The notes beneath the pieces were generated by a model. That model made no database searches and was not told where the DNA came from. It worked only from the letters and a program-made list of their open reading frames with translations. From Nautilus pompilius (Eukaryota; Mollusca; Cephalopoda; Nautilida; Nautilidae), in NCBI GenBank assembly GCA_018389105.1, contig JACATO010000132.1:2492501-2556500 (forward strand): a stretch of DNA of 64,000 nucleotides, given 5' to 3'. A program made the translations under genes and the position numbers. Below are positions 37,301 through 44,800 of the stretch, in pieces; the stretch's first letter is position 1; every line of letters begins with the position of its first letter.

Positions 37301-38408
37301 ATTTAATATTTTTTTAAAATTATTATCTAACTTATTATTATGGTTTTCATTATCATATACCAGGGGTTTGAATCTCACAGTTGTTTGTCTGTTGGGGTAG
37401 AGATAGATGACTCTCTTTTCCTCTCGCCAAATCAAGAAAACCACAAATGTTGGTTTTTCTTTAAACATTACCTCTTTATATGTATTTTAAATAAGAGAAA
37501 ATATTTTCACTATTTTCAAGCCAATCTTTCAGAACCATTTGCTTGTTTTTGTAATACATAACTCATGTCTTTTTGCAGTGATCTCAATTTTTTTTATCTA
37601 TAATGGGACCTTGTTTTTTTATCGCAGTACTCAAACTCAAATTCTTTAAACTTCTTACTCTCAGTCTCAGCTCTATAATTTCTGTACAATATCTCAAGGT
37701 TTAGAATATAGTCAAAAATTATCTGCACTTTCGCCATAACATATCTTTAGGTTTGTCACACTGCCTTCTGCTCACGCGTGCTTATAGTTGGTACTATTGT
37801 GGTCATGTGATCGAAGTTTGAGCTTGATTGCACCAGTTTTCTTGCTGCTGTTACAGTGTAAACATGGCCGCTCTGCTGGCAGTGTGCACCAAGGAGAAAC
37901 AAAGAGCAGTGATCTGATTTCTCTGGTCGTAAGGTGTGTCAGGGGCTGAAATTCATCGGAGGCTTTTAACACAATATGGCAACAGTGCACTACCGTGCAG
38001 AAGTGTGTATGAGTGGATCGAGAAGTTTAAAAGTGGCCGGACAAGCGTGACACACAAAGGAGGAGCAGGATGCCCGTCAACCTCCACCACTGACGAGAAG
38101 ATTCAGCAAGCTTGAGAGATGGTAATGGCAAACCGGCAAGTTATCATCGATGAGGTAGCATGTTCTCTGCAGATTAGTCATGGTTCTGCCTATCAAATCA
38201 TCCATGACGAGCTCGGCTTCCATAAAGTCTGTGCAAGATGGGTGCCAACGGATAATTTTTGACTTTCCCTCGTAGTATTTTAATTCAATGACGATTTTCC
38301 CTAATATTGAAAAATTTTAAGCAACAAACCTGTGGAAGCCATTTTTACATATAGATCTTTTAATGTGACACTGCATCTCTTCCAAGTCTCTAAGTGCTGC
38401 TGTTAATT
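10221..38408 (-). CDS. PIGX: PIGX, GPI mannosyltransferase I accessory subunit (5' end not found)
   Basis: PIG-X is an ER membrane glycoprotein that stabilises PIGM, which adds the first mannose to the GPI anchor. Five coding exons were read on the minus strand: 38408-38330, 31983-31836, 28915-28696, 17654-17569 and 10358-10221. All have AG acceptors and GT donors, and the phases chain without stops to give at least 222 residues. Family landmarks: KNGFHR joined to [30 protein letters not shown] (human-like IPSGLYVDPYELAS block); [10 protein letters not shown] in the third exon; a Cys-rich segment ending [13 protein letters not shown]; then a C-terminal segment with YLPVG and one hydrophobic membrane helix before TAA at 10221-10223. 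The signal-peptide exon expected upstream of 38408 was not identified. The introns are large and full of transposons. Confidence 0.9.
10619..11157 (+). mobile_element. Tigger/pogo deletion derivative, 539 bp
   Basis: The ends match in inverted orientation: CAGGAATGCCTCGACTTTACG at left, and CAGGAAAACCCCGACTTACG when the right end is reversed. A TA precedes the left end; the right flank reads CA. Inside, the ATG at 10880 starts [15 protein letters not shown], which resembles the N-terminus of Tigger/jerky-type transposases. Related residues follow (IKEHAKGS, then the reading corresponding to EKLLTVWM), broken by stops. The catalytic region is absent, so this is a non-autonomous, internally deleted copy. 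It lies in the last PIGX intron. Confidence 0.7.
11641..12740 (+). mobile_element. Tigger/pogo element with degraded transposase
   Basis: The left terminus CAGTCGATGATCGGTATAAG starts right after a TA (11639-11640) and is followed by several GATATAAGCA-like subterminal repeats. The right end is worn but similar motifs (ATAAGTG near 12698 and 12720, CAGTCTG near 12731) suggest an end close to 12740. The transposase remnant is at 11985-12530. It lies in the last PIGX intron. Confidence 0.65.
11985..12530 (+). pseudogene. CENP-B/Tigger-like transposase N-terminal half
   Basis: Starting near ATGGCTTCAAAACATAAAAG, the frames read [20 protein letters not shown] and [21 protein letters not shown] (first helix-turn-helix). 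A CENP-B-type second DNA-binding domain follows: [16 protein letters not shown], then [12 protein letters not shown] and [16 protein letters not shown] frameshift lies near 12245 between the frames opened at 12098 and 12156. After LPELLQHY the reading changes frame and reaches VDETGMAL, the block around the first catalytic Asp. The remaining catalytic core is missing. Confidence 0.7.
12745..13790. other. PIGX intron sequence, nothing recognised
   Basis: AT-rich intron with A runs. No ORF, repeat end or exon candidate could be supported. Confidence 0.5.
14072..15095 (+). pseudogene. LINE polyprotein N-terminus: 2A-like peptide, PHD-like fingers, APE endonuclease start
   Basis: From the ATG at 14072 the reading is [20 protein letters not shown] with P next, placing a D-V-E-x-N-P-G-P 2A-like motif 13-20 codons after the Met. 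Cys/His clusters of PHD type follow: CRGC...CSAC...FHAKC...CTAC, then CSKCGC...CILC...CHLAC. The frame ends at 14450-14452. A second frame (14568-15095) adds CKVC...[15 protein letters not shown]...CWSCKDC, then [10 protein letters not shown] and [11 protein letters not shown], the N-terminal motifs of an APE-type endonuclease. A TGA follows at 15093-15095; EN-like residues continue in other frames to about 15300. At least one frameshift lies between 14452 and 14568. Function is inferred from motifs only. Confidence 0.75.
14111..14134 (+). other. 2A-like (D-V-E-R-N-P-G-P) coding motif
   Basis: Eight codons encoding DVERNPGP, which fits the D(V/I)ExNPGP consensus at which ribosomes skip a peptide bond between Gly and the final Pro. 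The residue before the Asp is Val, where Gly is more usual. It is preceded by a Leu/His-rich stretch. 2A-like motifs near the N-terminus of non-LTR retrotransposon proteins are known in several invertebrates; activity here is untested. Confidence 0.7.
15380..16600 (+). mobile_element. Tigger/pogo relic with recognisable HTH and DDD regions
   Basis: Near 15384 the reading [20 protein letters not shown], followed by [13 protein letters not shown], is the typical Tigger helix-turn-helix. Around 16020-16170 [20 protein letters not shown] and [20 protein letters not shown] match the second catalytic block (LDNCPAHP) and the SLLQPMDQGVI block of pogo-type transposases. Stops and frameshifts occur throughout. 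Terminal repeats were not located, so the edges are approximate. Confidence 0.65.
16620..17568. other. PIGX intron sequence, nothing recognised
   Basis: AT-rich intron leading up to the donor site of the 17569-17654 exon. No repeat or ORF was recognised. Confidence 0.5.
17569..17654 (-). CDS. PIGX: PIGX penultimate coding exon
   Basis: 86 nt, acceptor TTCTAG and donor GTAAGT on the minus strand. Its first two bases complete a Glu codon begun by the last G of the 28696 exon. It encodes [18 protein letters not shown] and then [10 protein letters not shown]. The spacing of Cys and Trp matches the CWAHSEV..PC...DICQWNKM segment of vertebrate PIG-X, so exon identity is firm despite its small size. 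Confidence 0.9.
17655..19035. other. PIGX intron sequence, nothing recognised
   Basis: AT-rich intron with no ORF over about 60 codons and no recognisable transposon ends. Confidence 0.5.
19045..20530 (-). mobile_element. Probable hAT remnant
   Basis: The right end (about 20470-20515), reversed, contains AATCCAAGTACTTGGACTTG. The left end (about 19065-19090) contains AATCCAATTTGAGTACTTAG. These AAGTACTT-type ends recall a group of animal hAT elements. Minus-strand translation gives scraps such as [20 protein letters not shown] with many stops. No target-site duplication was found. The call rests mainly on the ends and is tentative. Confidence 0.35.
20798..20863. repeat. Perfect 21-bp inverted repeat with 24-base loop
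   Basis: ATGCAAGATATCAAGAATGAG at 20798-20818 is repeated as its exact reverse complement at 20843-20863. The arms would form a strong hairpin. It lies in the second-to-last PIGX intron. It may be the core of a foldback element or simply a local inverted duplication. Confidence 0.85.
20870..21640. other. PIGX intron sequence, nothing recognised
   Basis: No family match was seen. An 87-codon ORF at 21290-21553 has no recognisable domain. Confidence 0.4.
21650..22300 (+). mobile_element. Possible LINE reverse-transcriptase scrap
   Basis: Plus-strand reading near 21820-21880 gives [14 protein letters not shown], which resembles the K..GPDGI motif at the start of LINE reverse-transcriptase domains. 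The following frame loosely resembles the next part of that domain. Stops are frequent. This is a weak call based on one motif. Confidence 0.25.
22310..23290. other. PIGX intron sequence, nothing recognised
   Basis: AT-rich intron. A 76-codon ORF at 22480-22710 has no recognisable domain and looks like chance. Confidence 0.4.
23300..25200 (-). mobile_element. hAT remnant, DUF4371/ZMYM1-like transposase
   Basis: Minus-strand reading from about 25000 down gives family blocks in order: a Trp/Tyr-rich KYSWL region in broken frame (near 24800), the open frame 24720-24484 with [20 protein letters not shown] and [17 protein letters not shown], then broken frames with [20 protein letters not shown] and [18 protein letters not shown] (DUF4371 region). 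Next come [17 protein letters not shown], the [15 protein letters not shown] counterpart of the VHC.AHSLNL block, and the frame 23853-23536. Several stops and frameshifts make it inactive. Terminal repeats were not found. It lies in a PIGX intron on the same strand. Confidence 0.6.
25210..28695. other. PIGX intron sequence, nothing recognised
   Basis: About 3.5 kb of AT-rich intron with poly(A)/poly(T) tracts and a short ATT run near 25918. No exon, repeat end or transposase motif was found on either strand. Confidence 0.45.
28696..28915 (-). CDS. PIGX: PIGX third recovered exon
   Basis: 220 nt, acceptor ACAG and donor GTAATA on the minus strand. It starts in phase 0 and ends one base into a codon. 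It encodes [20 protein letters not shown] and later [18 protein letters not shown], then [10 protein letters not shown]. The HFRYHRP segment is the most conserved signature of PIG-X and lies in its luminal domain. Confidence 0.92.
28916..29690. other. PIGX intron sequence, nothing recognised
   Basis: AT-rich intron between the third recovered exon and the Tigger end near 29691. Confidence 0.45.
29691..31270 (-). mobile_element. Tigger element, 5'-truncated
   Basis: The 3' terminus near 29691 reads CACTCCCTGACTTATGTAAT on the plus strand, with a subterminal inverted motif (TTACGCAAGTCAAG near 29745), typical of Tigger ends. The transposase lies on the minus strand. N-terminal DNA-binding sequence is missing, so the copy is truncated near 31270. 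It is inserted in a PIGX intron on the same strand. Confidence 0.65.
30105..31267 (-). pseudogene. Tigger-like transposase, central and C-terminal part
   Basis: The frame 31267-30911 holds [20 protein letters not shown], then [19 protein letters not shown], the block around the first catalytic Asp (usually NADETGLFWK). Next, near 30850-30740, come [11 protein letters not shown] and [16 protein letters not shown], matching the second catalytic Asp region and the [12 protein letters not shown] block, but the DQG segment is deleted. The 30392-30105 frame gives [20 protein letters not shown] and [11 protein letters not shown], a C-terminal segment typical of Tigger1-like proteins. Internal deletions and stops show it is inactive. 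Confidence 0.7.
31836..31983 (-). CDS. PIGX: PIGX second recovered exon
   Basis: 148 nt, acceptor TTGACAG and donor GTGAGT on the minus strand. The first A completes an Arg codon from the 38330 exon, giving the join [11 protein letters not shown]. It encodes [20 protein letters not shown] and [12 protein letters not shown]. The (P)xGxxxDPYE core is diagnostic for PIG-X. Confidence 0.92.
32337..34392 (+). mobile_element. hAT element (SCAND3/ZBED5/FAM200-like) with 8-bp target duplications
   Basis: About 2.06 kb flanked by the identical octamer TTTAAGAC (32329-32336 and 34393-34400), the target-site size expected for hAT. Short imperfect inverted ends lie just inside (TGTTTACCAAACTGTGG at left; reversed right end CTATTGGTTTCCAAACT). 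It contains a degraded ZBED-type transposase and sits in the first recovered PIGX intron, opposite in strand. Confidence 0.75.
32925..33816 (+). pseudogene. hAT transposase, SCAND3/ZBED5-like, degraded
   Basis: A BED-finger remnant ([12 protein letters not shown], the KxSKLKRHLETKH pattern) is followed after many stops by the frame 33280-33582: [19 protein letters not shown], then [19 protein letters not shown] and [13 protein letters not shown]. The frame 33598-33816 continues with [20 protein letters not shown], corresponding to the EVRWLSRGKVLARVFELR block. The segment that should hold the DGAPAM motif between LVKK and ALYAVWTH is deleted. Inactive. Confidence 0.7.
34401..35524. other. PIGX intron sequence, no gene supported
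   Basis: AT-rich intron. A minus-strand open segment at 35053-35187 has splice-like edges but breaks the PIGX frame and is not accepted as an exon. Confidence 0.45.
35525..37029 (+). mobile_element. Tc1-like (DD34E) element, about 1.5 kb
   Basis: The ends are inverted copies: CAGGTGCATCTCAAAAAAAA at 35525 and, reversed from 37029, CAGATGCATCTCAAAAAATT. Both are followed by an ATATCGTGGAAGAGTTCA stretch. A TA follows the right end; the left flank reads TG. The internal subterminal regions near 35700-35735 and 36840-36880 repeat a second inverted motif (ATCTCAAAATATTAGAA). This resembles the long-repeat Tc1 elements familiar from fish. It carries one broken transposase and is inserted in a PIGX intron. 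Confidence 0.85.
35816..36764 (+). pseudogene. Tc1-family transposase, frameshifted, with internal deletion
   Basis: The ATG at 35816 opens [20 protein letters not shown], a typical Tc1 N-terminus with the paired-like helix-turn-helix [18 protein letters not shown]. The frame then shifts (35940-36080) through the second helix-turn-helix. The main open frame (36099-36587) has LFSDESKF (first catalytic Asp), [12 protein letters not shown] (second Asp) and [12 protein letters not shown] (Glu); counting gives DD34E. About 20 residues are missing after [11 protein letters not shown]-region entry (36420), and a TAG at 36585-36587 replaces the usual Trp after ENL. Reading continues to TGA 36762-36764. 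Inactive. Confidence 0.85.
37035..37700. other. PIGX intron sequence, nothing recognised
   Basis: AT-rich sequence with a short ATT run near 37118 lying between the Tc1 and the mariner derivative. Confidence 0.45.
37704..38272 (+). mobile_element. mariner deletion derivative (SETMAR/GVQW3-like HTH)
   Basis: Bounded by TA on both sides (37702-37703 and 38273-38274). The inverted ends share AGTCAAAAATTATC (left near 37710, right reversed near 38252-38265). Inside, the ATG at 37864 reads [17 protein letters not shown], then a stop, then [12 protein letters not shown] and [19 protein letters not shown], the helix-turn-helix region of mariner transposases. [20 protein letters not shown] follows and the copy ends at ARWVP. 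The DDD catalytic half is missing. It ends only about 58 bases from the next PIGX exon (38330). Confidence 0.7.
38330..38408 (-). CDS. PIGX: PIGX most upstream recovered exon
   Basis: 79 nt with acceptor ATCTTAG and donor GTTTGT on the minus strand. In the only open frame it encodes [20 protein letters not shown] and KNGFH, ending with two bases of an Arg codon. KNGFHR matches the LKDGFHR that precedes the DLLIKVKF strand in vertebrate PIG-X, and the phase joins exactly to the 31983 exon. The exon needs one base from an upstream exon that was not found. Confidence 0.8.
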
Positions 38409-41070
38409 CTAAGATCCAAAAGAAAATGTATTTTGTCAAAATTTTCATTTCTTGTGTTTTTCCTTTTCTGCAGCAATTCATCTAAAATTAAAAAATAAAA
38501 TACAAGATACTAATGTTCATTATAGTTCTCTTGATTTAAAATTTAATGTTAATTTAGTAAAGTATATTGCCTTGCTTTTAAACCAATTATCATATTACAG
38601 CTGCCTGTGTAACTAGTAACCAACCCATCTCATATGAATGATCTCATTACTAAAGAAATGTTTCACAATATTAAATCTATTAAACAATTAATGCTTCAAA
38701 TAAACATTCAGATATTTAAAGTTTTAGCATTAGAATATTAAAAATATTGTAAAAATAAAATTGCTCCTTACAATGGGAAAATAAAACATCTGAGCAAAAG
38801 ATTGGTGGTTCCTTTTTAGTTTTTTTTTAAAACTGCAATGAGCAAGTATGAATCTTGGTTCACTGAGGTAGTTACAGGATAAATTAAAGTAGCAAAACTA
38901 TCAATAACTATATTAATGATAGATCAAGCACTATCTATAGAGAATCTAAGTATAATTTTGAAATTGTAAAACATGCAAACATAATAGAGTTCAATTTACA
39001 AATTTCAAACCTATAATCTTCCAAAACAACCAGATTCATTTGGAGTCCATTGCATGTTGGCATAAGAGAATATGAGAAAGCTAAGATTTTCCTAAGCTGA
39101 AACATGCAGAAACAGCCAAGGAAAGTAATTAAACATCCAAAACACTTGCAAACAGAAAAAAAAAAAAAAAGCTGCTTAGAAAACCATTACCTGAACACAC
39201 TTATGATGATAAATCTAGGGATTCAAAAAAAAAGATTCTGCTTGGAGGAGAACTACCATCAAAGATAGACTAAAATTCTTTCCAAAATGCCCAAAGTATC
39301 AAAAGGTGCAAAGGCCTCATAATTCATAAGGTGCTGGAAATGAAAGCATCTGCCCAACCATAATAAAACTAATCTCTACTGTAAAAACCATTCAATTTCT
39401 CCTGTATCATGATATATTATGAGCAGCAATTTGTCATACAGATATGCACTCCCAAATACGTGAACACACAGATATACTCATACAAGGTATGCATTACTAA
39501 ACAACAAGCATAAAAGAAAAAGATCTCACAATGTTCATCTTAGAGCAATTAGGTTTTTCAGTAAGTTAAATCATACATAGGTATGCTAAATTTTTGTTAA
39601 TGTTAAACCAATTTTTTTTGCATCTGTCTAATATGGATTGTATTCCTTCATGTTCTTTCATACTAAATTTAATCATGAGATTATAAACAATGTATGTTTC
39701 AACTGCCAGTAATTTTAGTCTTAGATCACCTCTTGGTTTGATTTTACGCCAAATAGTATGATGTCCATCAGTATCTCATGTGCTGATTAACAAATTCTAT
39801 ACAGTAGCATTAACCTTACTGTAAAACATTTATTATATTGTTTTGTCCACACAGAAAGTAAAAAATGACACTGATCACTTTTCCATATATTTTAGTATCA
39901 TCAACAAACATTTAATATTAGTAGATAATCTACTGTCACAGTCATTTATAAATGCTAATAACAAAATGAGCCAAGTATTTCATTTGATTCTTTTGGAATA
40001 CCCCAGTGACATGTATGTACAATAGCAATGTGTCTTCAAATTATTCAACACCTTAAAACGCTGTAATAATAAAATACATACATTTTTCTGTCATATTTTC
40101 TTATAATTTTCTTAGAATTTTTTACTTCTGAAGTAACTGTACAGTTATCACTTTGGATACAATGACAATAACTTTTTTTTTTTTTTTAAAAAGTGATACA
40201 TATATGAATGCTAAATCTAAATACTGCATGTCTATTTCTATTTTATGGTATTTCCTTTGTTCATTTTCATCATTCACCTTGGTGTGGTGAGTTTCTAAAG
40301 CCATTGTCCATCCATGTGTCATGTAAAGAAAGAAAAAAATTGCACGCTACTTTTGTAGTTCATTCATGGTGATATCTTGGAAAAAGGTAAAAGAAAATAA
40401 AAATTACTAGAATGATTAATATTTAGTTGATATTTGTAATTGTAATATTGTTCAAGATTTTTTTTTTTATTTTGTTAAAGGATGGATGTTTTTTAATATT
40501 GAGTACTATCTTTGTGATTATTCAGTGAAGGAGCACTGAAAACCAGTTTTAAGAATTATTAGAACAATTTGATTCAATTTTAATACTAAAACTCCCATCA
40601 CTAATTATCATATGCAAAAAAGTAATTAAATACTTTCATATTATTTCAGAAACTACTGTTTTGAGCTTTTTGAGAGAAGGTAGGAAAAAAGTGACATCAG
40701 AACCCCTACAAGCACTATGTATTGAGCACACTTGCCACACAACTATGACACAAAGCAGTTTGTGGTCTTCATGACAGAAAAGCTATAGTAGTGAAAGTCT
40801 AAATGTACCGAAATTCCTTTGAATTTAATTAAATAGGCAAGTTCTTACAAAAAAAAAAAAAGAAAATTCTGGAGTAACCACACTGGTCATCTAAGAAAAG
40901 GAACAGAAGAATAAAACAAAAATTATTCTTCAAGTGATTAAAAAGAGATGCAAAGAAGTAACGAGTGACAAAATTATATCTGAGCTGGGTGGATCCAGAG
41001 GCATGCAACCCACCTCCCTCCAGGTACATTTTTGAAAACAGTCATTTGACACAACAACAACAATAATGAC
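38409..41070. other. Upstream PIGX intron or intergenic sequence
   Basis: The missing first PIGX exon (start codon, signal peptide) should lie in or beyond this stretch on the minus strand. No candidate with a signal-peptide-like reading and the required phase-1 donor could be supported. A T15/A5 tract lies at 40173-40192. Confidence 0.4.
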
Positions 41071-41310
41071 AACAACAACAGAGAACAGTATTTACTAACT
41101 AGTTCTACAATCATTTCTGCCTGTTATTATAACAACAACAGATTACAGTATTTACTAACCCGTCCTGCAATCATTTCTGCCTGTTATTATAACAACAACA
41201 GATTACAGTATTTACTAACCCGTCCTGCAATCATTTCTGCCTGTTATTATAACAACAACAGATTACAGTATTTACTAACCCGTCCTGCAATCATTTCTGC
41301 CTGTTACGAT
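41071..41310. repeat. 60-bp tandem repeat, four copies
   Basis: Copies start at 41071, 41131, 41191 and 41251. The second and third are identical over their 60 bases; the first carries a few changes, and the fourth diverges in its last six bases (TTACGAT in place of TTATTAT). Each unit begins AACAACAACAG and contains TTTACTAAC and CCTGTTATTAT. It lies between the two divergent genes, about 470 bases upstream of the CHMP6 start codon. Confidence 0.95.
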
Positions 41311-41783
41311 GCCCTTTTCGTCGCCAGTTTTGATTATTAAAGTGGGGAATCGAAATGTTTTTCAATATTGCGGTGTCTTTGGTAAGCACAACTCACCGTG
41401 CTATTACAAACCTGTATTCGGGTATACATGTAAATAAACGTACCATTTCTGGCGTTAAGTTCTTTTTCTTAAGCAGACGCTAACCCAGACTAGGGCGGAC
41501 ATTTTATATAATCTATAATATTATTAAAACATTATTATTACTTATTTTACCAACAAAATGAGAATAAATTATGTCAAAAAATTAAAAAAAAATGTTTTTA
41601 AGAAGGGAAAATTTTGTAAATTAGTTTTTAAATTTTTGGATAAAGATAAATTTCAGCCAATCATCGTTTAGACTACTATTTCTGCAGGGCTGAGTTCTAG
41701 TGCCCGCTTGTATATTTCGCATTTTTGGGTACCAAAGTTATGTTGTGTTCTTGGTTCGTTTTACTTTTTTATGATTAGTTAGG
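41290..41783. promoter_or_regulatory. Probable CHMP6 (and possibly PIGX) promoter region
   Basis: The sequence just upstream of the CHMP6 ATG contains more CG dinucleotides (41306-41330, 41350, 41395-41500) than the surrounding introns. It lies between divergent genes, so a bidirectional promoter is plausible. No TATA box or initiator could be assigned and no 5' untranslated exon is defined. Inference from position and composition only. Confidence 0.35.
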
Positions 41784-41849
41784 ATGGGAAATATTTTTGG
41801 TCAAAAGAAGAAAGAAACACGAATTACAGAGCAAGATAAAGCTGTATTG
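41784..41849 (+). CDS. CHMP6: CHMP6 exon 1
   Basis: Codons 1-22, MGNIFGQKKKETRITEQDKA with VL, ending at a GTAATG donor in phase 0. Gly2 is the predicted myristoylation site and the Lys-rich residues 8-10 would aid membrane contact. The start is fixed by the conserved MGN. Confidence 0.97.
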
Positions 41850-44800
41850 GTAATGTTGACTTAAATATGTGTGTGTGTGTGTGTGTGTGGAAAATGAGCA
41901 AGAAACCAGTCAAATGAGTGACGAGTTTGCACTTTTTGTTTCATTAAATATTGGTGAACACTTTTTCTTTTCTTATAAATACTAAATGTTCATCAAGTCA
42001 AGTTAGGATGTCTAGAAAGTGACAAAACAAATGGAAGTGCCCTTGAATTCTGCGTTTACATCCAACTTCTCTCCCTTTCATCAATAATGATAAATGGCTG
42101 TATCCATTTCACCTTGTGTTTAAGCATTTCCTTGGTGGTATGTGTTAAATTGGTAGGCACCTTCACTCGTTATCCCCCCTCTCCTCACAACAGTGGAAGT
42201 TCTTTCGAATTGCACCATAAGTAGATCGCATTCTACCAACAATATTTACAAACAGAAACTACACTTCAGGATAAAACGCACAATTACCTTAAAAACAATA
42301 TTTTTTTCCTTAAAAATGTATGTGCCATTTCACTTCCTGTAAAGCGCACTACGGTTACATATAGTTTCATCTTGAAGAGGTTGAAAACTTGTATTTCATC
42401 TTTGGATATGTTGCGATAGTGTGTTGATGCTCTCTGGCTGATTGAGATTGAGTATTTTTCAAGTCTGGCACAACCCTATTGATTGCATTTGATGTGATCT
42501 AGGGGATCATCTTCACAAGCATAATGTCATACCAAAAATCACTCAGCAGGTTGTCACAACATTCCTGCAGCCAGTCCATAACATATTTTTGCATGTCCCA
42601 TTGCAAAAAGTAGCCAAACGAGGCACTGACTGCTGGATTCCTGGTGTCATGTGATTCTAAATCATTTATATAGACATGCCATATCATGAACTGTGTTATC
42701 ATGGATATTCAGTAATGTTCATTTTTCATATCTGACAATTTTCACATTTGTATTACTAGTATTTGTATCATAGCCATTGTAAGTAGGTGTGTTTTTAAAG
42801 CATTTATGTAGTAAGTTTCGCAGATAAACAGTGTCTGCATAACTATTATTCTGGTTAGAAATGTAACCATTATACACATTTTAGAGGAAATAAGACAGGT
42901 TCTAATATACATCACATGTGTATATGTATGTGTGCAACAAGTTATTTCACCAAGGCAACTTAAAATAGGTATGATTATGATAATCTAATATATCATTTAC
43001 TTAAAAAAATTTAACCTAACATTCTGCATAGCAACAGATCTCATCTAAAATTTTTCCTTAACAGTGTCATGCTACTGACAAAAAGGGAAAGAATTTGAAT
43101 TATTCCTGTTTAAGAATTCATTTGATCTGAGGAAGAATCATATTACAACTGACAGTAAGTGATACTGAATTCTGCACTTGTTCCTTTAGTGCAGGTTCAT
43201 CAACCTGCGTCTCATGTGCAACTGGTTGATCTCCAATGCTTCTCATGCCAATTACAACGTATTTTGCAGGGGTCAGTTAAGCTAACTGTAATGTTCCTTT
43301 AGCTAGTGCAGGGAAAGCCTATTTTTAACATAATAAGTAGATGGCAAATGCCCACTTGAAAAAACAGAAAATATGAAAATTACCCAAGTAAAAATATATA
43401 TAGGATTAATTTTTAGAACTTAAATTGCCAAAAATTATTAATGGAAATTACAAGCATAATATTATTTAATCAAAGGATTGCAGGAATTGAGAATCTGTGC
43501 TTGAGAGCTACAAAGATCAGGAATTTGTTGAGTTTTTTAAAACAACAAAACAACTTCTGGATTATAACTGATAGTGTTTGACTATTATATTAGATTTTTA
43601 TTTCAATCCTGTTTGTGTTTTTTATATTTGCATATGTGTACAAATTTTGAAAAGATAAGTGATTTAATTTTTCATTTTATTTTTTAAATTTTTCATAAAA
43701 GAAGAATGCCATTTTGTAAAGGTCTGCATAAAACAAAACAAAAAATTCAATTTTTAAAATGTAATTTAATTGAATCTAATGTATCTCATTAATCAACTAA
43801 TGTCAAACCTCTGGCAACAATTCAAGTTATTTAGAATACAGTGTGCTGAATATTAATGATACTAAGGAAAAAAAAGGAAATAAATATATAATTAGTAAAT
43901 AAACATGCAAATGATAAACCATACAAATTACAAAGAAAAACAGATGTACATGAGGTGGATTTAAATAAATATTAGTTTAGTGGCCAATCGTGTACTACTG
44001 GCAATCTTTAAGTGTTTTTAAGCAAGTAAAGTTTATTAGTGGTCAATGCCAATGTGGTTAGCAATTTAACAAAGTTGCATACTGCTACTTTTAGGGCCTC
44101 AGCTGGTGTTAAGTTTTTTTGATAATTTTATTGTGATCATGCATTGAACTAAAGACAAAGATCAGTGCTGGGGCAAAAAAAATCTTGTAAACACACTTTT
44201 CATCAAGAGCCTAGTTATTTTCTATAACAATGAAAGATATGCTTGATATGTGAGAGTGAAATTAGCTGAAAAGGGAAACATTGAAAGACGAGACATTACA
44301 TGCTAAGTGTGAAAGATTGTCCTCTTAAGAATGAACTAAGTTTAAAGTGCAGCAAATGGTTTTCATGAAACAGGTTGATAAATCAAAGGCAGTCACAGTT
44401 GCATCTTATCATGTTTGTTGTACCATTGCTAGAAAAAAAATGATTGTAGATGAACATTCATTAAATAGACATTTTCAGAAGCAGCTGACATATTGACAAA
44501 TTAAAATTTATATCAGAAATAATGTTAGTCATAGACTGTTGTCATTTATCAGGAAAGACTATCAAGAAAAATAGAAAATATGGCTAGTGATATAGTTGCA
44601 CAGCTGAAATCTGATGCAGACTCCTGTTCATGCTTTTCACTACATTTGGATGAGTGAGGCAATATTGTTAGCATGGCACAACTCTGTGTCCTTGCTAGAA
44701 TGGTGCTTAATGACTGCTTTGTCAAAGAGAAGTTTGTGAAGATTCTCCCATCTCAAGAAAAAGATAAGGGGTGAGGACATTTATAAGTCATTAGAGATTA

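Noticed and set aside
41071-41310. Repeat array as a CRISPR
   Set aside because: The units are head-to-tail with no unique spacers, and the window is clearly eukaryotic. It is a minisatellite.
41360-41480. Minus-strand ATG readings near the tandem repeat as the PIGX start exon
   Set aside because: The possible donors leave phase 0 or 2, but the next exon needs phase 1. No reading looks like a signal peptide.
42499-42702. 67-codon minus-strand ORF in CHMP6 intron 1
   Set aside because: Its Trp-rich sequence is not one I can assign to any family, and no splice or promoter context supports it.
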